A stretch of DNA of 64,000 nucleotides from Variovorax sp. SG517 (GTDB lineage: Bacteria; Pseudomonadota; Gammaproteobacteria; Burkholderiales; Burkholderiaceae_C). Numbering within the stretch: position 1 is the first letter of the stretch; every line of letters begins with the position of its first letter. Shown in pieces: positions 16,666 to 24,857 of this stretch. The DNA lies in contig NZ_JABMJG010000003.1 in the NCBI RefSeq assembly GCF_013376045.1, forward strand, positions 496,001 to 560,000, read 5' to 3'. A model generated the notes under the pieces. The model searched no databases and had not been told where the DNA came from. It saw only the letters and a program-made list of their open reading frames with translations. A program made the translations under genes and the position numbers.

Positions 16666-18057
16666 GTGCGTTCCCTGCTGCTGCGCCTCTACGGCGCCTT
16701 CACCACCGTCGTGCAACCGCTGGTGCGCCGCAAGCTGCGGCGCCGCGCGGAGGCCGAGCCGGGCTATGGCGTGGCCGTGGAGGAGCGCTTCGGCTACTAC
16801 GACGAAGCCACCACCGGCCAGGCCCAGTGCTGGGTGCATGCGGTCTCGCTCGGCGAGACGCGCGCGGCCGCGATCCTGATTGCCGAGCTGCGGCGCCAGT
16901 ATCCGGGCGTGCCGATCCTGCTCACGCACGGCACGGCCACCGGCCGAGAGGAGGGCGCCAAGCTGCTTGAGCCTGGCGATACGCAGGTCTGGCAGCCCTG
17001 GGACACGCCGGGCGCAGTGCGCCGCTTCCTCGACCGCTTCCAGCCGCGCATCGGCGTGCTGATGGAAACCGAGGTCTGGCCCGAGATGACGGCCGCCTGC
17101 GCCGAGCGCCGCATTCCGCTGGTGCTGGCCAACGCGCGTCTCAACGAGAAGTCGCTGGCGGCGGCCGAGCGCCTCGCATGGCTGGCGCGGCCCGCATATT
17201 CGTCTCTCACGGCCGTGTGGGCGCAGACCGAAGCCGATGCGCACCGGCTGGTGTCGCTGGGCGCCAAGGTGGCCGGCATCTACGGCAACCTGAAGTTCGA
17301 CGCCACGCCCGACGCGCGCCAGCTCGCCACGGCCGCCTCGCTGCGCGAGCGCCTGCCCAAGCCGATGGTGGTGCTCGCAAGCTCGCGCGACGGCGAGGAG
17401 CGCATGCTGCTCGAAGTGCTCAAGCGCTTCGGCGCGACGTCGCCGGTGCCGCCGGAGCAGGGCGCGATCCGCTCGATTTCCAAGCGCGTGCACGACGTGC
17501 AATGGATGATCGTGCCGCGCCATCCGCAGCGCTTCGACGAGGTCGCGGCGCTGATCGAGGCCGAAGGCTTCGCGGTGGCGCGCCGCAGCGCCGCCGGCCA
17601 GCCGGCCGAGGCCGAGATCTGGCTGGGCGACTCGCTGGGCGAGATGGCGCTGTACTACGGCCTGGCCGACGTGGCGCTGCTTGGCGGCAGCTTCGAGCCG
17701 CTGGGCGGGCAGAACCTGATCGAACCGGCGGCCTGCGGCTGCCCGGTGGTGATGGGCCCGTCGACCTTCAATTTCGCGGAGGCGGCGCAGCTCTCGCTGG
17801 CTGCCGGCGCGTCGCTGCGCGTCGAGGGCATGGAGCAGGCCGTGACGGCCGCGCTGAAGCTGGTCGAAAACCCCGAGCGCCGTGCCGCGATGGCGCAGGC
17901 TGCGCTGGCTTTTGCATCCTCGAACCGTGGAGCGGCCGAGCGCACGGCGGCTGCCGTGCTGGCGATTGCGCAGGCGGCCGAGCCGGTGGACACGGTGAAT
18001 GCGCCGCTGGACGACGATCCGCAACAACCGCCGCGCGCGGAACCCACGCTGGACTGA
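16666..18057 (+). CDS. waaA: 3-deoxy-D-manno-octulosonic acid (Kdo) transferase
   Basis: A 463-residue inner-membrane-associated glycosyltransferase that adds Kdo from CMP-Kdo to lipid IVA in LPS core assembly. It starts at a GTG and has an N-terminal hydrophobic helix (LLLRLYGAFTTVVQPLV). The first domain has the family motif HAVSLGETRAA and LLTHGTATG, followed by ETEVWPEM. The C-terminal GT-B domain has GGSFEPLGGQNLIEPAACG. The insertion DFQ-like region before IVPRHPQRF matches family length. It directly follows the phosphohexomutase gene. Confidence 0.92.
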   Translation: MRSLLLRLYGAFTTVVQPLVRRKLRRRAEAEPGYGVAVEERFGYYDEATTGQAQCWVHAVSLGETRAAAILIAELRRQYPGVPILLTHGTATGREEGAKLLEPGDTQVWQPWDTPGAVRRFLDRFQPRIGVLMETEVWPEMTAACAERRIPLVLANARLNEKSLAAAERLAWLARPAYSSLTAVWAQTEADAHRLVSLGAKVAGIYGNLKFDATPDARQLATAASLRERLPKPMVVLASSRDGEERMLLEVLKRFGATSPVPPEQGAIRSISKRVHDVQWMIVPRHPQRFDEVAALIEAEGFAVARRSAAGQPAEAEIWLGDSLGEMALYYGLADVALLGGSFEPLGGQNLIEPAACGCPVVMGPSTFNFAEAAQLSLAAGASLRVEGMEQAVTAALKLVENPERRAAMAQAALAFASSNRGAAERTAAAVLAIAQAAEPVDTVNAPLDDDPQQPPRAEPTLD

Positions 18058-18068
18058 ATTGCCTCCGG

Positions 18069-18093
18069 CTCCTTCCCCCTCTGGGGGGGAAGG
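18069..18093. repeat. Short copy of the CTCC(C/T)TCCCCCTCT-G repeat, convergent-gene junction
   Basis: The bases CTCCTTCCCCCTCT followed by seven G and AAGG form a self-complementary hairpin between the waaA stop and the tolC stop, which converge here. The same core forms both ends of the long inverted repeat at 24712-24824, so it looks like a solo half of that element. In this position it may also terminate transcription from both sides. Confidence 0.6.
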
Positions 18094-18094
18094 C

Positions 18095-19645
18095 TCAGCG
18101 CACCGGCGGATTCAAAATGACCGGCGGCACGGGTGCCGTCGGCATCGTTGGCGCCGGGGGATTGAACTGCGGCGTCTGCACCGGCGGAACCACGGGAATG
18201 CTCTGCGGCGCCACGGGCACCGCGGGCGAAGTCGTGCCGCGGTCGGGGCCGATGGCCGGCGGCACGGCCGGCACGCTGCCGCTGCTCGCCAGCGTCGCGT
18301 TGATCGCGTTCATGTCGTCGGTGGTCAGCGTGCCGTTGGCCTGGCGTAGCTTCAGGTTGCCCAGCAGCACGTTGTAGCGCGCCTGCGCGAGGTCGCGCTT
18401 GGTCTGGTAGAGCTGGCTCTGCGAGTTCAGCACGTCGATGTTGATGCGCACGCCGACCTGGTAGCCGAGCCGGTTGGCGTCGAGCGCGCTCTGGCTGGAG
18501 GCCTCGGCCGCTTCGAGCGCCTTCACCTGCCCCGCACCCGAGACGAGCCCGAGGTAGGCCGCGCGCGTGGCCTGCGCCACGCTGCGGCGCGTGCCGTCGA
18601 GCACGCTGCGCGACTGGTCTTCGAGCGCCAGCGTTTCCTTGATGCGGTTCTCGGTGGCGAAGCCGGCGAAAAGCGGCAGGTTGAAGGTGACGCCCACCGT
18701 GGCCGCGTTGACGCGCGTGCCCACGGTGCTCGTGCTGGTGGCGGTCGGGTTGCGGGTGACGTTGTAGCCCAGGTTGGCGTCCAGCGTGGGCTTGTGGCCG
18801 GCCTTGGCCTTGTCCACCTCGAGTCCGGCCACGTCCAGGCCCAGGCGGGCCTGCCGGATGGCGGGATGCGCCTCGTCGGCCTGCGAGACCCAGGCGTTGA
18901 TGTCGGCGGGCGTCGCCGTCGGCAGCACCACGGGCACGGCAAGCGGCACCGGCACGCTGCCGGGACGGCCGACCAGTTGGTCGAGCACCACCTTCTTCAC
19001 CTGCAGGTCGTTCTCCGCCGCGATCTCCTGCGCGATCACCAGGTCGTAGCGGGCCTGGGCCTCGCGCGAATCGGTGATGGTGGAGGTGCCTACCTCGAAG
19101 TTGCGCTTGGCCGAAGCCAGCTGCTCGGCCACGGCGACCTTCTGCGCGCGCACGAGCGCCAGGCTGTCCTGGCTCGCGAGCACGTCGAAGTAGGCCTGGC
19201 TCACGCGCACGATCAGGTCCTGCTCGGCAATGGTGAGCACTGCCTGAGCGATATCGGCCTGCCGCTTGCCCTGCTCGTAGGTGGCCCAGTTGGCGGGCCG
19301 GTACAGCGGCTGCGTGGCGTTGATGCCGACGTTCTGCGTGGTGAAGTCGCGCGAGGCCGAGGTGCCCCGGCCGGCGCCCGTGAGGGTGTCGATGTCGAGG
19401 TCGCTGCGCGTCACGCCGGCCGTGAGCCCCACGGCGGGCAGGATGCCGGCCTTGGCCTGCGCGGCGCGGGCGATGCTCGCGTCGTACTGGGCTCGTGCGC
19501 CCTGGTAGGTGGCGTCGAAGCCGCGGGCGGATTCGTAGAGTTCGTTCAGTGTCTGGGCCTGGGTCAGGGCCGGCGATGCGAGCAGGACTGCGAAGGTGGT
19601 TGCGAGTGCTGCGGAAAGAGGCGAAAGCCGGGGCCTGGGGGGCAT
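18095..19645 (-). CDS. tolC: TolC-family outer-membrane efflux channel
   Basis: A 516-residue outer-membrane factor that forms the exit duct of tripartite efflux or type I secretion systems. A signal peptide (ending LASPALTQAQ, about residue 32) precedes two OEP repeats: the first starts TLNELYESARGFDATYQGAR and the second runs from ADINAWVSQADEAHPAIRQA to VLLGNLKLRQANGTL. AAGGA precedes the ATG. Odd feature: the last 60 residues are a proline-rich tail (many PxxP) beyond the normal end of the barrel domain. No membrane-fusion or RND gene is adjacent. It follows a Pcm-like and a rhodanese gene in a conserved betaproteobacterial order. Confidence 0.9.
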   Translation of the reverse strand: MPPRPRLSPLSAALATTFAVLLASPALTQAQTLNELYESARGFDATYQGARAQYDASIARAAQAKAGILPAVGLTAGVTRSDLDIDTLTGAGRGTSASRDFTTQNVGINATQPLYRPANWATYEQGKRQADIAQAVLTIAEQDLIVRVSQAYFDVLASQDSLALVRAQKVAVAEQLASAKRNFEVGTSTITDSREAQARYDLVIAQEIAAENDLQVKKVVLDQLVGRPGSVPVPLAVPVVLPTATPADINAWVSQADEAHPAIRQARLGLDVAGLEVDKAKAGHKPTLDANLGYNVTRNPTATSTSTVGTRVNAATVGVTFNLPLFAGFATENRIKETLALEDQSRSVLDGTRRSVAQATRAAYLGLVSGAGQVKALEAAEASSQSALDANRLGYQVGVRINIDVLNSQSQLYQTKRDLAQARYNVLLGNLKLRQANGTLTTDDMNAINATLASSGSVPAVPPAIGPDRGTTSPAVPVAPQSIPVVPPVQTPQFNPPAPTMPTAPVPPVILNPPVR

Positions 19646-19667
19646 TGAACGTCCTTGGGGGAAAGAA

Positions 19668-20012
19668 TCAGTAGCGCGGGACCGATGGGTCGTGCGAGGA
19701 CCAGGCGTCGATGCCGCCCGCCACGTTGGCGAGCTGGTCAAAGCCGTTCTGGTTCAGGAAGGCGGCCACGCGCTGGCTGCGCGCGCCGTGATGGCATAAG
19801 CAGGCAATCCTGAGTTCGGGTTGGCCGTCGCTCAGCTCGGCCAGCCGCCCGGGAATCTCGTTCATCGGAATCGCCACCAGGGTGAAGCCCTGGGGCGCGA
19901 CGCTCGCCGTCTGCAGCTCCCAGGGCTCGCGCACGTCGAGCAGCACGGGGGCTGCGTCGGCGTTCTGCGCGAACCAGGCGGCGAGGTCGGCGGGGCGGAC
20001 TTGGTCGATCAT
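19668..20012 (-). CDS. Rhodanese-like protein
   Basis: A single-domain rhodanese of 114 residues that carries sulfane sulfur on a cysteine. The active loop CLCHHGARSQRVAAFL contains the catalytic Cys (second Cys, in CHHGARS), and VLLDVREPWE is the N-terminal family motif. The cytoplasmic protein is encoded 19 bases after the pcm-like gene and 22 bases before tolC, forming a three-gene unit on the minus strand. Partners in sulfur transfer are not visible here. Confidence 0.88.
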   Translation of the reverse strand: MIDQVRPADLAAWFAQNADAAPVLLDVREPWELQTASVAPQGFTLVAIPMNEIPGRLAELSDGQPELRIACLCHHGARSQRVAAFLNQNGFDQLANVAGGIDAWSSHDPSVPRY

Positions 20013-20031
20013 GCTTCGGTCAACCGTCTGC

Positions 20032-20709
20032 TCAGAACGAGAAGCGCGAGGGCTCGGGGAAATTCAGCAGGCGCGGGGCCACCGTGTCCCAGGGCTGGAT
20101 GGTGTCCCACTTGCTCTCGCTGGTGCGGGTGACGAAGTGCGCGCGCATCATCGGCTCTTCGCCCACGATGGCCGAGAGGCGGCCGCCGACCTTCAGCGAA
20201 CCCAGCAGGTTCTGTGGAATGCGCGCGACGGAGCCGCTGAGCACGATCACGTCGAAGCTGGGGCCGCTGGGCAGGGGCACGGCGCCGTCGGCATTGCGCA
20301 CTTCGACGTTGGTCACGCCGTTGCGGCGCAGCGTCTCGGCGGCGCGGGCGGCCAGCACGGGGTTGATTTCGAGCGAGAGCACCTGGGCGGCGCGGGCGCC
20401 CAGCAGGGCGGCCATGAAGCCGGAGCCGGTGCCGATCTCGAGCACGCTCTCGTGCTTCTGGATGTGCAGGTCCTGCAGCGTGCGGGCCTCGACCTTGGGC
20501 GACAGCATGATCTCGCCGGGCACGGAGCCGTCGAGCAGCGGCAGTTCCATGTCGAAGAACGAGAGGGTGCGGTGCGCGTCGGGCACGTAGTCCTCGCGGT
20601 GGATCTGGGCCAGCAGCTCGAGGATGTCGTTGTCGAGCACGTCCCAGGGACGGATCTGCTGCTCGATCATGTTGAAGCGCAAGCGCTCGAGGGTGGGGGT
20701 GGGGTTCAT
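20032..20709 (-). CDS. Protein-L-isoaspartate O-methyltransferase family protein
   Basis: A 225-residue SAM-dependent methyltransferase of the PCMT family. SAM motif I is VLEIGTGSGFMAALL (about residue 87), and MIEQQIRPWDVLD at the N-terminus is typical of the PIMT-like branch next to tolC in many betaproteobacteria. Compared with true Pcm, the post-motif segment (IVLSGSVARIP) replaces the usual ITAA-type loop, so isoaspartate repair is possible but unproven. It begins the pcm-rhodanese-tolC operon. Confidence 0.82.
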   Translation of the reverse strand: MNPTPTLERLRFNMIEQQIRPWDVLDNDILELLAQIHREDYVPDAHRTLSFFDMELPLLDGSVPGEIMLSPKVEARTLQDLHIQKHESVLEIGTGSGFMAALLGARAAQVLSLEINPVLAARAAETLRRNGVTNVEVRNADGAVPLPSGPSFDVIVLSGSVARIPQNLLGSLKVGGRLSAIVGEEPMMRAHFVTRTSESKWDTIQPWDTVAPRLLNFPEPSRFSF

Positions 20710-20730
20710 GGCGTGGCTTTCCTTGTGGGC

Positions 20731-21453
20731 TCAGGACAAACCTTCAATTTTAGGTGCCGCCGATGACACCCCCGGTTCGGTCGGCCTTCCGGGACGCACG
20801 CTGAGGCCGTTGATCACCACTTCGGCCTGGGTCGCCAGGTACTTTTCGGGGTCGAGCGCCGCGGCGCCGTCGACGCAGACCATGGCCGAATGCTTCCAGA
20901 GCATGAGAAAGACCATGGGCGCGACCACCGAGTAGATCGCGTGGTCGACGTCCATCGGCGCGAACTCGCCGCTGTCGATGCCGCGCTGGAAGATGCGCCG
21001 CAGCAGGTCGTGGCCGGGCCGGACCACCTGCTCGCGGTAGAACTCCGCGAGCGCGGGAAAATTGGCGCCCTCGCTCATCATGAGCTTGGTCAGGCCCGAG
21101 GCCTGGGTCTTGCCGACGCGTTCCCACCATACGGTCATGCAGTAGCGCAGCATGTCGGCGGTGGTGCCCTCGAAGGCCTCGAACTCGGCATTCCACTCAG
21201 TGAAACGGCCGCCGAGGTTTTCGACGACCACGGCCTTGAACAGCTCTTCCTTGCTCGGGAAGTAGAGGAAGAGGGTGCCCTTGGAAACCCCGGCACGCGC
21301 CGCCACTTCTTCCGAGCGTGTCGCCGCAAAGCCCTTTTCCACGAACAGATCGAGCGCGGCCGCCAGCAGTTCGCCGGGGCGTGCCTCTTTCCGGCGCTCG
21401 CGCTTGGCGCGCACCGGGCAGATCTTGTCGACGAAGGAGCGGGGCGTAGGCAT
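20731..21453 (-). CDS. TetR-family regulator
   Basis: A 240-residue TetR protein with its helix-turn-helix at about residues 25-75 (AARAGVSKGTLFLYFPSKEELF). The effector domain is AcrR/EnvR-like in length. It is the only gene between the pcm-like gene and msrA and is transcribed toward pcm. Like AcrR-type regulators near tolC, it may control the pcm-rhodanese-tolC unit 21 bases downstream, which is an inference from position. A possible operator overlaps its own upstream region at 21460-21479. Confidence 0.88.
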   Translation of the reverse strand: MPTPRSFVDKICPVRAKRERRKEARPGELLAAALDLFVEKGFAATRSEEVAARAGVSKGTLFLYFPSKEELFKAVVVENLGGRFTEWNAEFEAFEGTTADMLRYCMTVWWERVGKTQASGLTKLMMSEGANFPALAEFYREQVVRPGHDLLRRIFQRGIDSGEFAPMDVDHAIYSVVAPMVFLMLWKHSAMVCVDGAAALDPEKYLATQAEVVINGLSVRPGRPTEPGVSSAAPKIEGLS

Positions 21454-21459
21454 GTCTTA

Positions 21460-21479
21460 ATGACTCGTTGGTTAGTAAT
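21460..21479. promoter_or_regulatory. Imperfect inverted repeat ATGACT-N8-AGTAAT, candidate TetR operator
   Basis: ATGACT at 21460-21465 and AGTAAT at 21474-21479 are near-reverse complements (5 of 6) centred 16 bases upstream of the TetR start. The position is typical for autorepression by TetR proteins. Binding is not shown. Confidence 0.35.
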
Positions 21480-21554
21480 GTAGTGACGGGCATCCGTCAC
21501 GTCAAGCCGCGACAATATCGGGTTCGCCTTTTCAACCTCCGCCGGAGCAGCACC

Positions 21555-22106
21555 ATGTCCACTTCATCGTCGCCCACCGAAACCATCGTTCTGGGCGGGG
21601 GCTGCTTCTGGTGCACCGAGGCGGTTTTCGACCGCGTCCAGGGCGTGCTCGACGTCGAATCGGGCTACTGCAACGGCCAGACCATCAATCCGAGCTACGA
21701 GCAGGTCTGCACCGGCCGCACCGGCCATGCCGAGGTGGTGAAGCTCGAATTCGACCCGGCGCAGATCAGCCTGCGCGAGATCCTCGAGATCTTCTTCGTC
21801 GTGCACGACCCGACCACGCTCAACCGCCAGGGCAACGACGTCGGCACCCAGTACCGCAGCGGCATCTACTACACGGACGATGCCCAGAAGCAGGTGGCCG
21901 AAGACGTGATCCGCGAGATCGAGGCCAGCAAGACCTACCGCTCCCCCGTGGTCACCGAGGTGGCGCCGCTTTCCAACTACTCGGCGGCCGAGGCCTACCA
22001 CCAGGACTACTTCCTGAACAACCCGAACCAGGGCTACTGCGCGTTCGTCGTGGGCCCGAAGGTCGAGAAGTTCCAGAAGACCTTCGCCTCGCGCCTGAAG
22101 GCCTGA
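21555..22106 (+). CDS. msrA: Peptide-methionine (S)-S-oxide reductase
   Basis: A 183-residue MsrA that reduces methionine-S-sulfoxide in proteins. The catalytic motif GGGCFWCTEAVF holds the nucleophilic Cys; LEFDPAQISLREILEIFF and DPTTLNRQGNDVGTQYRS are standard. The start at 21555 (MSTSSSPTE) is favoured over the upstream 21468 start because it gives the normal length. An in-frame HQDYFLNNP near the end matches the family. MsrB is not adjacent. A small His-rich gene follows after 23 bases. Confidence 0.93.
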   Translation: MSTSSSPTETIVLGGGCFWCTEAVFDRVQGVLDVESGYCNGQTINPSYEQVCTGRTGHAEVVKLEFDPAQISLREILEIFFVVHDPTTLNRQGNDVGTQYRSGIYYTDDAQKQVAEDVIREIEASKTYRSPVVTEVAPLSNYSAAEAYHQDYFLNNPNQGYCAFVVGPKVEKFQKTFASRLKA

Positions 22107-22129
22107 CCGGCCGGCCAACCCCCTTTTCC

Positions 22130-22510
22130 GTGCACCTCGCCATCCGCCAGCACCGCACCCGCTCGACCCGCGCGCTCGTGTTCGCGCTGGCGGTCGCGCT
22201 GTGGTTCGCGGGCACGCTGGGGCTGATGCACCGTGCCCTGCACGTGCCGGGCCTGCCAGCCGCGGCGGAGCAGGCGTTGCAGGTCGCCCACAAGCATGCC
22301 GGGCACCAGCTGGCCGGCCTGTTCGGCGATCACACCGATGCCGAGTGCCGGCTGTACGACCAGCTTTCCCACGGCTCGGCCGCGCCCGGCGTGCCGCTGG
22401 TGGTGCTGCCGATGCTGCTGCCGTCGGCCACCTTCGCTTTCCTGCAGGGCGAGGCCATCGCCCGCTGGGTCGCGCTGTTCGACGCGCGCGGCCCGCCTTC
22501 CACTCGCTGA
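22130..22510 (+). CDS. Small His-rich membrane-anchored protein upstream of a ZnuD-like receptor
   Basis: A 126-residue protein starting at a GTG, 23 bases after msrA. It has an N-terminal membrane helix (LVFALAVALWFAGTLGL), then a segment with many histidines (HRALH, HKHAGHQ, GDHTDAEC, LSHG) and one Cys, a second hydrophobic stretch (VVLPMLLPSATFAF), and a tail ARGPPSTR resembling that of small DUF2946-type metal proteins. The spacing of His and acidic residues suggests a Zn or Cu binding role. The TonB receptor starts 81 bases on, and both probably form one metal-uptake unit. No experiment is known to me. The start is uncertain. Confidence 0.6.
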   Translation: MHLAIRQHRTRSTRALVFALAVALWFAGTLGLMHRALHVPGLPAAAEQALQVAHKHAGHQLAGLFGDHTDAECRLYDQLSHGSAAPGVPLVVLPMLLPSATFAFLQGEAIARWVALFDARGPPSTR

Positions 22511-22591
22511 ATCCCCTGTTCCCGATTGCTGCTGCACCCGCTTCGCGCGCGGTGGCGGTCGGTCGTCTCTTGATTCACCGAGTGTCCATTC

Positions 22592-24700
22592 ATGACCCCC
22601 AATTTCCGTCGCAACGCCATCGGCGTTGCCGTTCTTTCGCTTGCCTCCTTCGCAAGCATGGCCCAGGCGCAGGCAACTGATGCCGCCCCGGCCGCCCAGC
22701 CCCAACCCGCCGACGCCGCGAGCCTGCGCGAGATCACCGTCACAGGCAATCCGCTCGGCGCCTCCGAACTGATCGCGCCGACCACCACGCTCTCGGGCGA
22801 CAAGCTTCTGCTGCGCTCCGAATCGACCCTCGGCCAGACGCTGGACAACGTGCCCGGCGTGAGCAGCAGCTACTTCGGCCCCAACGCCAGCCGGCCGATC
22901 ATTCGCGGCCAGGACGGCGACCGCATCCGCATCCTGCAGAACGGCGGCGCCGCGCCCGATGCTTCGTCGCTCAGCTACGACCATGCCGTGCCCGTCGACT
23001 CGCTCGTCACCGAGCGCATCGAGGTGCTGCGCGGCCCGTCGGCGCTGCAATACGGCGGCAGCGCCGTGGGCGGCGTGGTCAACGTGATCGACAACCGCAT
23101 TCCCACGGAGCCGATCAACGGCTTCGGCGGCCGCGCCGACATGGGCTATTCCACCGGCAACAAGGAGAAGAACGGCGGCGTGGTGCTCGAAGGCGGCAAC
23201 GACCGCGTCGCGGTGCACGTCGACGCCTTCAACCGCGACTCCAAGGATGTCTCGGTGCCGATCACGCTCGAATGCAGCAAGCCCGGCTCGCCCTGGACTG
23301 CGCGCAAGATCTGCAACTCCGCCAACGAGGCGAACGGCGGCGCGTTCGGCGGCACGGTGTTCTTCGACCAGGGCTACATCGGCGCGTCGGTCAGCAGCTA
23401 CCGCAGCAAGTACGGCACGGTCGCCGAGGACGACGTGACCATCAACATGAAGTCCGACCGCTACGCGCTGGAAGGCGAATGGCGCCCGGGCGGCTTCATC
23501 AGCAGCATCCACGCCAAGCTCAGCCACACGAACTACCGCCACACCGAGTTCGAGGGCGGCACGCCCGGCACCACCTTCTCGAACATGAGCAATGACCTGC
23601 GCATCGAGGCGCGCCACCAGAAGATCGGCAACTTCGAGGGCCTGGTCGGCTTCAGCAGCGAGACCAACCGCTTCGCCGCCGATGGGGAGGAAGCCTTTGC
23701 GCCGCATAGCCGCACGCGCACCAACGCTCTGTTCCTGTTCGAGGAATACGGCACGTCGTGGGGCCGCCTGAGCTTCGGCGCGCGCAGCGAGCAGGTGCGC
23801 ATCCGCTCGCTGGGCTATCCGGACGATCCGACGGTGACACGCTTCGCCATCGGCGAGCGCACCTTCAATCCGCACAGCGCGGCATTCGGTGCGCTGGTGA
23901 ATCTCGCGCCGCAGTGGCAGCTGACCTCGAACCTCGCCTATACCGAGCGCGCGCCCAAGGACTACGAGCTGCTGGCCAACGGCCCCCACGTGGCAACGGG
24001 CGCCTGGGAAGTGGGCGACCCGAACCTGAAGAAGGAGAAGTCCACCGGCTTCGACCTGGGCGCTCAATGGAAGTCGGGCCCCAATACGGCCCGCGTGAAT
24101 GCCTATGTCACGCGCTTCAGCAACTACATCGGCCTGACGGCGACGGGACGCAGCCTCGACGAGGAAGGCAACGTGGCCGAGCCCGGCGCCACCGATACGC
24201 TGGCCGAGTACGTCTACGGCGGCGTGCGCGCGCGCTTCACCGGCATCGAGGCCAACGGCAACCTGCGCCTGCTGGGCTCCGACGGCTTCGCGCGCATGGG
24301 CGATGCGGGCACGCTCGACCTGGAGTGGCGCGGCGACATCGTGCGCGCCAAGAACCTCGACACCGGCGAGCCGCTGCCGCGCATCGCGCCGCTGCGCCTG
24401 GGGGCCACGCTGGCCTACAACAACGGCCCTTGGGGCGCGCGCTTCGGCTTCGACTACAACGCGGCGCAACGCCGCGTGCCCTCGGTGGGCGCGCGCGAGA
24501 CCGATGCCTACACGCTGTGGAACGCCGCCATCACCTACCGCATGAAGGTGCAGCGCGCCAACCTCACCTGGTACGCGCGCATGGACAACATCACCAACAA
24601 GCTGGCCTACAGCGCGACTTCGATCCTGACGACGACGGTGTATCCGAACGCGCCGCTGCCGGGCCGCTCGATGAAGGTCGGGCTGCGCGTGACGTTCTGA
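22592..24700 (+). CDS. TonB-dependent outer-membrane receptor, ZnuD-like
   Basis: A 702-residue receptor that moves a metal or metal complex across the outer membrane using TonB energy. The signal peptide ends near ASMAQAQ, and the plug starts LREITVTGNPL. The plug passages RPIIRGQDGDRIRIL and SYDHAVPVDSLVTERIEVLR, with LQYGGSAVGGVVNVIDNRIP, match ZnuD, the neisserial zinc receptor. An extracellular loop contains two cysteines (LECSKPG and KICNSAN), as in ZnuD. The barrel ends in VTF. No Zur box could be found by eye. It is preceded by the small His-rich protein. Zinc is the likely cargo by homology, though copper or a heme/siderophore is not excluded. Confidence 0.82.
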   Translation: MTPNFRRNAIGVAVLSLASFASMAQAQATDAAPAAQPQPADAASLREITVTGNPLGASELIAPTTTLSGDKLLLRSESTLGQTLDNVPGVSSSYFGPNASRPIIRGQDGDRIRILQNGGAAPDASSLSYDHAVPVDSLVTERIEVLRGPSALQYGGSAVGGVVNVIDNRIPTEPINGFGGRADMGYSTGNKEKNGGVVLEGGNDRVAVHVDAFNRDSKDVSVPITLECSKPGSPWTARKICNSANEANGGAFGGTVFFDQGYIGASVSSYRSKYGTVAEDDVTINMKSDRYALEGEWRPGGFISSIHAKLSHTNYRHTEFEGGTPGTTFSNMSNDLRIEARHQKIGNFEGLVGFSSETNRFAADGEEAFAPHSRTRTNALFLFEEYGTSWGRLSFGARSEQVRIRSLGYPDDPTVTRFAIGERTFNPHSAAFGALVNLAPQWQLTSNLAYTERAPKDYELLANGPHVATGAWEVGDPNLKKEKSTGFDLGAQWKSGPNTARVNAYVTRFSNYIGLTATGRSLDEEGNVAEPGATDTLAEYVYGGVRARFTGIEANGNLRLLGSDGFARMGDAGTLDLEWRGDIVRAKNLDTGEPLPRIAPLRLGATLAYNNGPWGARFGFDYNAAQRRVPSVGARETDAYTLWNAAITYRMKVQRANLTWYARMDNITNKLAYSATSILTTTVYPNAPLPGRSMKVGLRVTF

Positions 24701-24711
24701 TCGGTGCCTGT

Positions 24712-24824
24712 CTCCCTCCCCCTCTGGGGGAGGGCAGGGGTGGGGGCAAGCGGCGTCCGATGAAGCCGCAGCCATTCGAGCGCCGCCTGCCCCCATCCCG
24801 ACCTTCCCCCAGAGGGGGAAGGAG
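24712..24824. repeat. Long imperfect inverted repeat (REP/BIME-like), 44-bp arms
   Basis: Left arm 24712-24755 and right arm 24781-24824 are reverse complements at 38 of 44 positions, around a 25-base spacer containing TCCGATGAAGCC. Each arm itself contains a smaller hairpin (CCCCCTCT/AGGGGG type). The core also occurs at 18069-18093. Such structures act as bidirectional terminators, mRNA protectors or non-autonomous mobile repeats, and this one sits between the receptor stop and the AEC gene. Its presence at two unrelated gene ends supports a dispersed repeat family in this genome. Confidence 0.7.
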
Positions 24825-24857
24825 CAAGGCGACTGACCCCTCGGCTATCCTCGCCGG

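Noticed and set aside
22034..24796. Long reverse open frame of about 920 codons opposite the TonB receptor
   Set aside because: The TonB receptor motifs on the other strand are unmistakable; the reverse frame shows only low-complexity Arg/Ala/His sequence.
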